A DNA stretch of 64,000 nucleotides from Balaenoptera acutorostrata (GCF_949987535.1 NC_080078.1:30586942-30650941), one strand, 5' to 3'; shown: positions 10,734 to 21,074, numbered from the stretch's first letter. The notes: generated by a model not told the origin, from the sequence alone. Program-made: numbers and translations.

Positions 10734-11340
10734 TGAAACCGAGAAGGACCCTGTGAGGCTCCTGGGCACAAAAGACTTTCTGTGTACCCCCCAATCTTGA
10801 TTACAGAAAATAGGCTTCATCCAGCCTCCATGACCTTCCCTGAGTTCCAACCAGCAGGTTCAAACAGTTGCTAATCAGGGAAGGGAGGAGATGGGGAGAC
10901 AAAGGAGGAGCAAGCAGTCAGGAAACAATAGTGCAGCCTTGGGGCAGAGTCCTGGTTCCCCCTCTAGGGACACACATAATATCCTTGAGTTGTTTTGCAG
11001 ATACTGAAACCCCCACCAGGTGGGAGAAGTTAACTGTATGCTGCCCACCAGCATGTAGACTCCAGACCTATTGGAACCAGAAGGTTGATGATGCTGACTC
11101 CCCCTTACCTCACCACCAACCAATCAGAAGAAAGTCCATGAGCTGATCACACCCTCCTCTTTGAACCATTACTATAAAACTCCTCACCACCCCCTCCAGG
11201 TCAGGATACAGTTTTGAGGGCATTAGTCTATTGTGGCCCTCTTTGCCTGGCAAAGCAATAAAGCTATTCTTTTCTGCTTCACCCAAAACTCTGTCTCTGA
11301 GATTTAATTCGGTGTCAGTGTACAGAGGCCAGTTTTGGCA
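10734..11340 (+). repeat. ERV LTR, family Z, sense
   Basis: The clearest family Z copy. It starts near TGAAACCGAG (10734) and ends at TTTTGGCA (11340). Its promoter layout is legible: CCAATCAG at 11119, TATAAAA at 11173 and the polyadenylation signal AATAAA at 11257, followed by a U5-like segment with CTGTCTCTGAG. Length is about 607 bp. I could not find a convincing target duplication. No internal retroviral genes adjoin it, so it behaves as a solo LTR. Confidence 0.75.
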
Positions 11341-11429
11341 TCACCACTAGTCTAGGAGCTGGGGCTACAAGTGAAACAGCAGGGAAGGGGGCAGGGCACA
11401 ACCTTTAAAAGAATGACATAGCTTGAGGA

Positions 11430-11905
11430 AATGGCATAAACTTGTTAGAACCAACTAGGTCCAAGATGGCTGACAAATTGACTTCCACTAGACATTGAGT
11501 CTCAGTATAGGCTCACTGTAACACATCAGCACACTAAATGACACACCCACAGGTGCCGTGACAGTTCCAAGGCCGACCATAAAAGGTCAACAAGTGGGCA
11601 GTTGCCCAATTCCTGGAAATCCCCATCCCTTCCCCAATATAGCTGAATACACCTCCCACTAATAGCCTATGAAATTAGTCACCCCTATAAAAACTGACAA
11701 CCCTGTACCTTGGTGCCTCTCACCAGTGTGTGAGATGGCCCACACTCTGTCTGGGGAGTGTGGTTCTCACTAAATAAATCCACTGCTTACCTATCACTGT
11801 GTCTCTCACTGAATTCTCTCTGCGACTAAACATCAAGAACCTGAGCTTCATTAAGTCCTGAGACCAGGTGTGTGATCTCAGTTAAAAGACTGTGGGTTCA
11901 AGTCC
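11430..11905 (+). repeat. ERV1-like LTR, family W, and start of leader
   Basis: A second LTR family in sense orientation. It has TTAGAACCAACTAGG and CAAGATGGCTGACAAATTG near the start, CCTATAAAAACTGAC (TATA box) near 11683 and AAATAAATCC (polyadenylation signal) near 11772. Downstream lie CATCAAGAACCTGAGCTTC and GTGGGTTCAAGTCCCAATCT. The last motif matches a Pol III B-box pattern but sits where the LTR/leader junction is expected. The body reads like a known mammalian ERV1 LTR whose name I could not fix. Confidence 0.65.
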
Positions 11906-11984
11906 CAATCTGAGTTGCATGGTTTCGCAACCACGAACAAGCCTGGCAGGATCCATCCTAACAATGTTCTCCTCTTCCCTTATT

Positions 11985-12560
11985 GCCAAATGCAAGTTCA
12001 TGTGCCCAGTGCACAGTGAGACCAAACAAACTGAAATGTCAGAGTTTGGAGCAGAGAGAGATTTATTGCAGGGCCACACATGGGGAACGGGTGGCTTGGG
12101 CTCAAAAGACCCAAAATCCCTGATGGTTTTCAGAGAAAAGTTTTATAGGCAAAATTTGGAGTGAGGGCTGCAGGGCGTGTGGCTTTCTTCTGATTGCTTG
12201 CTGTTAAGGTAACAGGGTGGTGTTTCAGAAATCGTGTGCTCAGCCTGAAATTACCATCCTCCACCTGGGTGGGGGCGTTAGTTCCTGCAAAAGAACTCAA
12301 AGATATATTGTTATATATATTCCTTGAGGAGAAAACAGGCCCATTGCTGCACTATTGTTTCTTGAATGCTCCTCCTTTGTTTCTGCATTCCCTCCCTTCC
12401 CAGATAAGCAAACTGTTTGGATCTGCCCTCCGGTACTCAGGGAAGGTCTAGGAGGCTGAAGCCTTTTTCCTACAAACTAGAAATGGGGGACACAGAAAGG
12501 CTTTTGTACCCAGGAGCGCCGGGCAGGTTCCTGCTCAGTTTCACCCTCTCCTATATTCTG
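11985..12560 (-). repeat. ERV LTR, family Z, antisense
   Basis: Read on the minus strand this repeats the family Z order: GAGCAGGAACCTGC at the 5' end, GTACTCAGGGAAGG read from the plus strand near 12432, a TATA box (TTTTATAG on plus at 12141) and a polyadenylation signal (GATTTATTGCAGG on plus near 12059). The copy is in opposite orientation to the one at 10734-11340, and the ~640 bp between them hold family W. Confidence 0.7.
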
Positions 12561-12778
12561 CTTCTCTCCTCTTCCATCCTTACTCTCATTTCACTACTTG
12601 GGGCTCCAATAGGAAGACCTTTCTAGATTTATTTCATCTTTGTATTCCTAGGGCTCAGCACAGTGGGCCATATTTCATACAGTTTTCTGTAATGAATAAA
12701 TGAATTCTCCTTCACTAGAATTAATCAGAGCCTGGATGGTAGAGCTGTGGCAGAAGGAATTTTAAAACTCCTTGGAAT

Positions 12779-13320
12779 TGTTAGGGGAGCAGAATTTGCC
12801 AACCCAAAATATATCTCTTTGGCATATTACTTATTTTAAGCTGATTATTTTCTAAGAAATAGCAGCCATGGGAAAAATTCTGAAAACCAAGTAGGAGTTA
12901 CCCTTTTGTTAGAAACATTTACATTTGCAAGGGAAATTTCCAATTGTAAGGGTGTCTCCCTCTCTGTACCTGGAAGAGGAGGATGACAAAATCTCTAGAA
13001 ACTCTTATCAGTGGAGAAGGCAAGGACTTGAATTTCCATAACAACCTTACCCTTGTTTATTGTGCTTTTCCTGGTCACCTCCCAAAACTGTGTCTCCTAC
13101 CTTTAACAACCTCTTTAGCTGAGGTTGGTGTTTAAGGTGAGGGTTTTGCCTATTTGGAAGAGTTACTCAGTTTTCCTGGGTCTCTCCCATGTATACGTGT
13201 TATTCAATTTTTGTTTGATTTTCTCCTGTTAATCTGTCTCATATCAGTTTAATTCTTAGAACAGCCAGAAGAACCTGGAGGGTAGAGGAAAATGTCTTCC
13301 TTCCCAGCAGAATCTTTCCA
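12779..13320 (+). repeat. ERV LTR, family X, sense
   Basis: Begins TGTTAGGGG(A)GCAGAATTTGCC and shares almost its first 400 bp with 19860-20237. Blocks include TAGCAGCCATGGGAAAAA, AACCAAGTAGGAGTTACCCT and ACAACCTTACCCTTGTTTA. The 3' part (CTGTCTCATATCAGTTTAAT, AACAGCCAGAAGAACCTGGA) looks like a U5 and leader. It is likely a class I ERV LTR. Confidence 0.7.
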
Positions 13321-13544
13321 TTTTTATCTTTTTTTTTTTCCTGCTAAAAAAGGAGTCAAATGAGTCAACATAATAATAAAATCACTCCACAAATAAAATA
13401 GAAAGTGAAACTCCATCACATCCCTAATCTCTAGAGGTAAATGGAGTTCACAGTATGATGTGTACTTCTCCAATTTGTTTTTTTTATGTAGCTCTATCTA
13501 TCCATATACACACCTACATGTGTATATTTATATCCTATTGCCAA

Positions 13545-14640
13545 TGAAGAAATTAATAGTCAATCTAAGAGAGAAGTGGAAAATTTTATTCAAGCCAACC
13601 TGTGGGTTATAACCCGGGAGATAGTCTTTTAGAAAGCTCTGAGGACTGTTCTGAAGAGGTAAAGAGGCCAGGATATATGTGATTTTGGCAAAGGGGTACA
13701 TGCAGTCAAGCACACATCTTGGTAAAAGGTTACTGCTATTCACAAGGAACAGATAGCTTAGTTAATGGCGTTAGTGCTTTTCTAAGTATGAGAAGATGTG
13801 AGAAACTGGATTCAAAAAATTTTCTCCTGAAAATATCTGACGATCTGAGGGCCAGTTCTGCCAGTTTTCCTAGAGCACAAAGTGCCTCATCCTGACTTTT
13901 GCCCTGAATTCCTTTCAGGGTGTATTGTAGGTCAGTGACTACAGTGGCTACAGACTTGACTCGTGTTGAACTGGATAGTGGGCAACATTATTTTACAAAC
14001 CATTCCCTTTTGGTCTTAATTTTTATAAAGGTTTGGGAGGCATTTAGGGACCAGTTTGTCCTGTGATGCTAAGAACGCTCATCCCCAGGTCAGGGAGGAT
14101 TTTGTTGATTGGTCACTAAATGTGCTGTTACAGGACTGGACCCTGTTAACAGTAGCCAAAACCTCTGGACCGCCTGTCTTACTAGTCTGTTATGGTCCAG
14201 GAAATAGTTCCTTCTTGTTGCTTCTTCCCATATCTAGAGTTACACTATTACAATCATTGATCTTTCAAGTTGCTTAATCATCACTAATTTTATCTAAGAC
14301 TCAGTCACACATTTGGTAATGCAAGAAACAATAGTCTTGTAAAATAGGCAGAATACAAGTAATACAGCTAGTAACATTAATAAGGTCATAAGTATTTAAG
14401 CTAAGAACTTCCATTTCGTGTGGCCCAGTATCTCCCCAGGTTGTCTGACCAGTCTGTTCTGCACCAATCGCTGTCTTTAAGGGAAATGATATATTAGCAT
14501 TGTACATAAAGTTCACCAAAGATGTCTGCACATATAAGGCAAGTGGCGGGTCATCATGACCCCTTACAGGGTTGAGAAAGGAATGTTATCTTCTAAGGAT
14601 AACTGGTGCCAGAAGAAGAAAAATTGATCTTTATGGTTGA
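13545..14640 (-). repeat. ERV family Y: LTR plus adjoining internal sequence, antisense
   Basis: The minus strand carries an LTR matching the sense copy at 17150-18165: CAGTCCTCAGAGCTTTCT, CCGGGTTATAACCC and GCTTGAATAAAA, which is the polyadenylation signal. Upstream, the minus-strand reading continues through the motif CCTGTAAGGGGTCATGATGA (14550-14570), also seen in the other copy near 17205. Some internal sequence is therefore probably included. No intact reading frame of a retroviral gene is visible. Confidence 0.6.
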
Positions 14641-15459
14641 TCAGGTATTTTTGCCATTGGGGAGGCTTGGTTAATGCATAATGCAGATGCACAATGCACA
14701 CTAGAGGGGAGGGAAGAGGCCAAAGGGCAGAGAAAAAGTTTTATGTTTAAATTTTTCTTGCGTTGCCTTAAAATGTGAATTTTTTATTACATCATTATAT
14801 ATAATTTAAAAAACCCAAACAGGATCATAGTAGTCAAAGGAATCTTCAACTGCCTTTTTTTTCTTTCTTATTTGATAGTATATCTTGACTTGAATTTCCT
14901 CTAAATTCCTCTCCAACTTTAAATTGTATGCTTTTGAATCAAAGCCAGAATCTCCCTTATTTTAATTAACTAGCTCTCATTATTATATATGTACATGGTA
15001 AGTGTATTTAACAATACAGAAAGGAATAAAATGAAATGTAAAGCCTCCCTCCTCTTCACAACCTGTTCTACTCTTCAAAGTTAATTATTTATAACAGTCT
15101 TCTGAGTATCCTTGAAGAAATTTCCAGGGCAAATAAATATATATATTTAAATAGATAAACATATATGTCCACCCACACACATATATATCCACAAAAGGAA
15201 CTCACATTTTTCACTTGTTACATAATTCAATGGAAAGAATTCCAAGTATTTAATAACTCTGTCTTGGATAAATGTCTCTTAAAGGAGCCTCTGACAAAAA
15301 AATCAGTAAAATCATCAATCAGGTCTGTAAATTGTCAAATACTTGGCTATCTAGCGATGGTGCAAACTGCTTTCCATTCTCTAAAAGCCATTCTCCTTTT
15401 CTCTATTAAGAGATCCAGAAGTTTTTTTTTTTTCTGTACAGTCTTCCCAGTATGAAAAC
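14641..15459. other. AT-rich unique sequence
   Basis: AT-rich DNA with short TATATA runs (14800 and 15135-15190) and no recognised repeat or exon. Confidence 0.5.
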
Positions 15460-15845
15460 TACATTTCCCAGCCTCCTTTGTAATAAAGTATGTCCATAAG
15501 ACTGCACTTTGTCCAAAGGACTGTGAGAGGAAGTGTTGTGGACAGCTTCTAAATTATGCTTTATAACGTAATGTGTGGTCCTTCCTTTTGTCATTTTCCC
15601 CTTTCTACTGGTTGGAATGTGGACCTTGGACCATGGGAACAAGGACAACATCTTAGAGATGAAAACACCATAAAGTGAAAGGCTCCTGGGCTCCTGACAG
15701 CTTTGCAAAGCAGAACCACCAAAACTACTTGCATTTAGGGGGAGAAAGAGAAATATATTATTGTCTTTACTCTTATAAGACACCGTTATTTGGAGTTTCT
15801 TCTGTACACAGGCGAGTGTCTGTACTTATTATAAGACATTATTTC
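15460..15845 (+). repeat. Probable LTR-like mammalian interspersed repeat
   Basis: The order CTACATTTCCCAGCCTCCTT, GGACTGTGAGAGGAAGTG, TCATTTTCCCCTTTCTACTG, CTTGGACCATGGGAACAAGG and ACTCTTATAAGACACCGTTA follows a dispersed mammalian repeat that I recognise in outline, probably an LTR of ERVL/MaLR type. I cannot give its subfamily. Confidence 0.5.
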
Positions 15846-16529
15846 AAGATATTTTAAGTTATTATTTCCCTGTCCAAAGGCCCATTTTTCTGAAACAAAG
15901 GACCAGGATTACGTTATGAATGTTTTACCATGTTGGTTAAAATTATTCTGGGGAAATTAATTACAAGGGAAAAAATGTGAACATCAACAAGGGGAGAATT
16001 AGAGACATGTAAGCAATTTTTCCCCCCAACTTCATCTTTAGTTTCCTCCCCTGAAAACAAGGGCAGGACCACAGGGGCCCCTTTGAATAGAAGACTTTTT
16101 GCTCATGGTACATTTCCCAATTAGCCAGAAGCAGATTTTCTGCTCATTTGCCTCTGAACACCATGACTTTCCTTGGAGGCATTTGACTTTCCAACAGAAA
16201 CTGAGGTTAATAAAGAAAGGCAGTGAGAAGAAGACATTTTAAATACAAGAGTGGCAAAAGAGGAGAGTGAAGTTACCTGGAACCTAAGTATCCTGTTGTC
16301 TGTTTGCATCAGGAGTCACGTCCTTGAAAGCTGATAGGAAGCTCTCTCACGGTCTCCAGCTCCTGACCAAGCATCAGACTTATTGCCTGAGGATGAAAGA
16401 AAATTCATATTGTATGGCAAGGCAAGAAGAATTTAAACATAAAATTTTTCTCTGCCCATTGGGTCTCCTGCATTTACCAGACCTCCCTAGGAGATAATGA
16501 AACCACTAAGTGGCATTTTGGGGGGCTCC
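15846..16529. other. Unique sequence, nothing recognised
   Basis: No recognisable repeat or coding exon. The 62-aa frame on the minus strand at 16121-16309 has no identifiable domain. Confidence 0.5.
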
Positions 16530-17130
16530 AAGGAGCTCCAGTTCTTTATGTCTCAGTGCAGAAAGGATTCAGCGAGAAGCAAAGTGATTTATTAGAATAG
16601 GACACTTATGAGGCTTACAAGTGGGAGGGCGAGAGGATGCCATGCCCCAAGAACTTAGTGGGCCACAGTTTTATAATCAAAGGAAAAGTGGGGAGGGGGA
16701 GAAGACCACCTTCTTCCTCATTCTTGAGTAGATGTCACACTTCCATCATCAGTTCCATGTCAGGTGGGGGAGTTTTCTTGTCTCTACACAGTCAAGCTGG
16801 GACTGTCATGGCACCATGGAAAAATTATTTCAGGTCTCAGTACAATGAGGGTCTTTCACTTTGAAATGTCACCTTTCCATAAATTATTATTATTTTTTTA
16901 ATGTGTGCAGAGAGCGTGTCCTAGGGGTCATTAATTTACTGAGCTCACTGGGCAGGATGTGGGTCTCATGCCACAATTGTTTTATTGTTTTGGGGCATGT
17001 CTCATGCTTCTGTTGCATGGTTTTGTTGCTAAGCAAGCCTGCTTGGTTTTGTGATTAAGCAAACCTGCTTTCTTGAGTGATCATTAACTTACAGGTGTCT
17101 CCCATGCTTTTTTTTTCTTTACTTACAATC
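16530..17130 (-). repeat. ERV LTR, family V, antisense
   Basis: On the minus strand a TATA box (plus-strand GTTTTATAATC near 16668) lies about 85 bp before a polyadenylation signal (plus-strand GATTTATTAGAAT near 16586), the usual LTR spacing. The region to the right, with short repeats of AAGCAAGCCTGCTTG type near 17030-17070, would be U3. I do not know the family name. It adjoins family Y sequence. Confidence 0.55.
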
Positions 17131-17149
17131 CCTTAGTGGGATTAGCTAT

Positions 17150-18165
17150 TTACCTACCTTGTCCCTTTACTCTGTCCCTATCAATAACATTCCTTCTTAA
17201 TCTTGTAAGGGGTCAAGATGAGTCATTACTTGCTTTGCACATGCGGATCTGGATTGTGTAAACCATCAATATGTCATTTAATGTATAACCCTTTATCTCA
17301 AAAATGTATATAACTGTGCTTTGACTTCTAATAGGCGGAACAGTCCTCAGAGCTTTCTGAAAGACTGTCTCCCAGGTTATAATCCTCAGATTGGCTCTAA
17401 TAAAAATTTATATTTCTTTCTTAAATTGACTATTTTTAAAAATTTATTTATTATATTTTTATTTATTTTTGGCTGCGTTGGGTCTTTGTTGCTGCACGCG
17501 GGCTTTCTCAAGTTGCGGTGAGCGGGGCCTACTCTTCGTTGCAGTGCGCGGGCTTCTAATTGCGGTGGCTTCTCTTGTTGCAGAGCACGGGCTCTAGGCA
17601 CGCGGGCTTCAGTAGTTGTGGCTCATGGGCTCTAGAGCGCAGACTCAGTAGTTGTGGCGCACGGGCTTAGTTGCTCTAAAGCATGTGGGATCTTCCCGGA
17701 CCAGGGCTTGAACCCGTGTCCCCTGCGTTGGCAGGCGGATTCTTTTTTTTTTTTTTTAACTTTGGGTTTATTTATTTATTTATTTATGGCTGTATTGGGT
17801 CCTCGTTTCTGTGCGAGGGCTTTCTCTAGTTGCGGCAAGTGGGGGCCACTCCTCATCGCGGTGCATGGGCCTCTCACTATCGCGGCCTCTCTTGCTGCGG
17901 AGCACAGGCTCCAGACGCGCAGGCTCAGTAATTGTGGCTCACGGGCCTAGTTGCTCCATGGCATGTGGGATCCTCCCAGACCAGGGCTCGAACCTGTGTC
18001 CCCTGCATTAGCAGGCAGATCCTCAACCACTGCGCCACCGGGGAAGCCCTTAAATTGACTATTAATTAATTTTTCAGTGACACTGGAGTGATAGTTCAAC
18101 ATCTTGATCCTGAACAGACTTGGTAGCAGCAGGGAAAAGGGACCACAGAAAAGGCCCAGGATAGG
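17150..18165 (+). repeat. ERV family Y LTR, sense, interrupted by two SINEs
   Basis: Matches the minus strand of 13545-14640: AACATTCCTTCTTAATCTTG, GTAAGGGGTCAAGATGAG, CAGTCCTCAGAGCTTTCTGA, CTCCCAGGTTATAATCC and TCTAATAAAAATTT (polyadenylation region). The LTR is cut at TTAAATTGACTAT by the SINE pair at 17434-18049 and resumes with ATTAATTAATTTTTCAGTGA. A TATA-like GTATATAACTG lies near 17306. Confidence 0.65.
17434..18049 (-). mobile_element. Two nested antisense SINEs (A, with B inside it)
   Basis: SINE A (left part 17434-17743) inserted at TTAAATTGACTAT, repeated at 17421-17433 and 18050-18062. SINE B (from 17744) inserted inside A at GGCAGGCGGATTCT (17730-17743). The expected right-hand piece of A (GGCAGGCGGA...GAAGCCCT, 41 bp) is missing here but present in the duplicate at 18789-18829. 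A and B both end in a ~25-bp block like CACTGCGCCACC..GGAAGCCCT, so this copy probably lost 41 bp by recombination between those ends. Confidence 0.85.
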
Positions 18166-19248
18166 GATAGTTGGGGATTCTGATGCCAAAAGTTTGGCCT
18201 CTGTGCACCAGTGGTGAATCAAATCTTGGAGACAGAGTTCTGGGTGAGGTAGAAAAGAATAACTTTATTGCTTTGCCAGGCAAAGGGGGACAAAGCGGAC
18301 TCCTGCCCCAGAAACTGTGTGTCCCAACCCAGGAGAATTTGATGAGGAGTTTTATAGCAGCGGTTCAAGGGTGGGTTTTCTGGTACGATTAGGGTGTGTC
18401 CAGGGTCTGCACTCCTTTAATCTCGTCTCAGGTGGTCCATCTCCTAATCTTGATGAGCTTCTCTGGTCTCTTTTTTTTTTTTTTTTTTTTTTAATGCTAT
18501 ATTCTAGGTTTTTTTTTTTTTTTTTTCGCTGTGTTGGGTCTTCGTTTGGTGCGGGGGCTTTCTCTAGTTGTGGCAAGCGGGGGCCACTCCTCATCGCGGT
18601 GCACGGGCCTCTCATTATCGTGGCCTCTCTTGTTGCGGAGCACAGGCTCCAGACGTGCAGGCTCAGTAGTTGTGGCTCACGGGCCTAGTTGCTCCGCGGC
18701 ATGTGGGATCCTCCCAGACCAGGGCTCGAACCCGTGTCCCCTGCATTAGCAGGCAGATCCTCAACCACTGCGCCACCAGGGAAGCCCTGGCAGGCGGAAT
18801 CTTAACCACTGTGCCACCAGGGAAGCCCTTAAATTGACTATTAATTAATTTTTCAGTGACACTGGGGTGATAGTTCAACATCTTGATCCTGAACAGACTT
18901 GGTAGCAGCAGGGAGAAGGGACCACAGAAAAGGCCCAGGATAGGGATAGTTGGGGATTCTGATGCCAAAAGTTTGGCCTCTGTGCACCAGTGGTGAGTCA
19001 AATCTTGGAGACAGAGTTCTGGGTGAAGTAGAAAAGAATAACTTTATTGCTTTGCCAGGCAAAGGGGGACAAAGCGGACTCCTGCCCCAGAAACTGTGTG
19101 TCCCAACCCAGGAGAATTTGATGAGGAGTTTTATAGCAGCGGTTCAAGGGTGGGGTTTCTGGTAAGATTAGGGTGTGTGCAGGGTCTGCACTCCTTTAAT
19201 CTCGTCTCAGGTGGTCCATCTCCTAATCTTGATGAGCTTCTCTGGTCT
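18050..19248. repeat. Tandem duplication, 779-bp period
   Basis: 18050-18475 and 18829-19248 are two copies of one segment at a constant offset of 779 bp, with no indel in the first ~400 bp. By eye I count 7 substitutions (about 98% identity). The copies contain the end of a family Y LTR and the 3' half of an antisense family Z LTR, and they are separated by the SINE at 18476-18788. The duplication is younger than every element it contains. Confidence 0.92.
18476..18829 (-). mobile_element. Chimeric antisense SINE plus remnant of SINE A
   Basis: The left two thirds share SINE C variants: the 17-nt tail segment AATGCTATATTCTAG, a 1-base deletion in the TTCGTTT..GTGCGGG region, and AGTTGTGGCAAGCGGGGG. 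The right end shares SINE B variants (GATCCTCCCAG, GCATTAGCAGG, AGATCCTCAACC). The switch falls between about 18696 and 18711. The remnant 18789-18829 is the missing end of SINE A. This is the expected junction of unequal crossing-over between B and C. Confidence 0.85.
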
Positions 19249-19552
19249 TTTTTTTTTGTAAATGCTATATTCTAGTTTTTTGGGGTTTTTTTGGCTGTGT
19301 TGGGTCTTCGTTTTGTGCGGGAGCTTTCTCTAGTTGTGGCAAGCGGGGGCCACTCCTCATCGCGGTGCACCGGCCCTTCACTATCGTGGCCTCTCTTGTT
19401 GCGGGGCACAGGCTCCAGACGCGCAGGCTCAGTAGTTATGGCTCACGGGCCTAGTTGCTCCGCGGCATGTGGGATCTTCCCAGACCAGGGCTCGAACCCG
19501 TGTCCCCTGCATTGGCAGGCAGACTCTCAACCACTGCGCCACCAGGGAAGCC
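19249..19552 (-). mobile_element. CHR-type SINE C, antisense
   Basis: A complete SINE with target duplication CTTCTCTGGTCT at 19237-19248 and 19553-19564, inserted in the family Z LTR. Its tail is double: T-tract, then AAATGCTATATTCTAG, then a second T-tract before the SINE body, so a short extra sequence lies between two A-tracts on the sense strand. Confidence 0.9.
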
Positions 19553-19859
19553 CTTCTCTGGTCTCTTTAATCTTACCTCAGGTGGTTTCTTGGCTGCTTC
19601 TCCCTTGATTAGCAACTGTTTGAACCTGCCCTTTGGAACTCAACGGAGATCATGGAGGCTGTTCCCTATAAACAGGAAGTGGGGGACAGAAAGTCTTCTC
19701 TGTCCAGGAGCCCCACAGGGTCCTGCTTGGTTTTAACTCCTTGAGAGGACCAAGGAACAGGGCCTCATCACCATCTACAAAAACAACAATAATAATATGA
19801 AGGGTAAGACTTGCTAGGGAGAACCATCTAAAACTAGGAAATAAGGCAGAAATATGATC

Positions 19860-20237
19860 ATGTAGGGGGGCAGAATTTGCCACCCCAAAATATGTCTCTT
19901 TGGCATCTTAACTATTTTAAGCTGGTTATTTTCTAAGAAGCAGCAGCCATGGGAAAAACTCTGAAAACCAAGTAGGAGTTACCCTTTTGTAACAAATATT
20001 TACATTTGCAAGGGAAAAATCTCTATTTGTAAGGGTGTCTCCCTCCCAGTACTGGGGAGAGGAGGATGACCAAATCTCTAGAAACTCTTACTAAGGAGAA
20101 GGCAATGGCTTAAAAATCATCACAACCTTACCCTTGTTTACGGTGCTTTTCCTACTCACCTCCTAGAACTGACTCTCCCCACCCTCAGCATTTTCTTTTG
20201 TCTTTAGCTGAAGATGGTATATAAGGTGATGGCGGGT
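19860..20237 (+). repeat. ERV LTR, family X, truncated
   Basis: Starts TGTAGGGGGGCAGAATTTGCC and follows 12779-13160 closely (CAGCAGCCATGGGAAAAACT, AACCAAGTAGGAGTTACCCT). It stops just after a TATA-like GTATATAAGGTGA at 20216. The downstream R/U5 part is absent or unrecognisable. Confidence 0.7.
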
Positions 20238-20384
20238 TCTGGGGATGGTAAGCATCGGATGGAGAAGCCACTGCAGGGCTGAGCAGGACCCAAGAGGGTT
20301 GATGCCTGGATCACTTGAGAGGTGAAATGATGGAGGTGTATCTCACATAACCTGTTGCCATTGAGTTTTAGCCGTGCTTCTTGC

Positions 20385-20600
20385 CATCAGTGGTTTGTAT
20401 TCAGGGCTCTGACAGGCAGCACAGCCTGTTGGAAAGAGCTTGCAGTGGGAGGTGGGAGACCTGGGTTCTACTACTTGTTTTATCACCAGCTTGCTGTATC
20501 ATCTCAGGCTCTGTTTCAGGGAAGCAATTTCACCATCTGTGAAGTGGAGCTGATATTGCCAGGAAAGAAAATGAATATTAGGGTAACAAAGGATCATAAT
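20385..20600 (+). repeat. MIR SINE
   Basis: Shows GGAGACCTGGGTTCTACTAC, then a decayed central core and TTTCACCATCTGTGAAGTGG, matching MIR in sense order. The 82-aa frame across it is a by-product. Confidence 0.75.
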
Positions 20601-21074
20601 TAGTATTTAGTGATTGAGCGAAGCTTTGTCATCATTAATCTTACTCCTTCTTCCCTCATTTAGGCATTTTTATTTATGACTCATTGACTCAGCCTCATTT
20701 ATTCACTCAGATGCTAGGCAACCATGCACCCCAGTTTCTCTGCCTGCCCCCAGTTATGACCCTCATGCCCAGCTCCCACCCAGGTCTTTTCCTTGATCTT
20801 GAGCCAAAGTAAAACCATCCCTGGCTCCAGGGGTGGTAACAGAGGCTGTGGCTCTGCTGGAACCTTGACTTTCAAGTAGCCAGGATCCATAAGGAGATGA
20901 GGTAGACCACTGGATCACCACTGGAGCTGGCCCAGGGCCCAGCTGGAATGCAGGAAAGCCTTTCCCTGGACTAGTCTTGCCTTTGAAAAGTGCAGTGCAG
21001 GAGAGTGTAGTGGGTAAAAAGCAAGCATAGATATTCCTGGCTATCTGACTTTATTTGGGAAATAAATGTTTGTA
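20601..21074. other. Unique sequence, nothing recognised
   Basis: No repeat or exon identified between the two MIR copies. Confidence 0.5.

Larger units (their letters stand above)
18171..19745 (-). repeat. ERV LTR, family Z, antisense, internally duplicated
   Basis: The minus strand reads as family Z: AACCAAGCAGGACCCTGTGG (ending near 19735), GGAACTCA..GGAG region near 19630, then interrupted by SINE C, then TATAAAA (plus TTTTATAGC near 18350 and 19130) and CAATAAAG (plus CTTTATTGC near 18263 and 19042), ending at TTTTGGCATCA near 18173. The 3' half is present twice because of the tandem duplication, so the element carries two TATA boxes and two polyadenylation signals. Confidence 0.75.
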
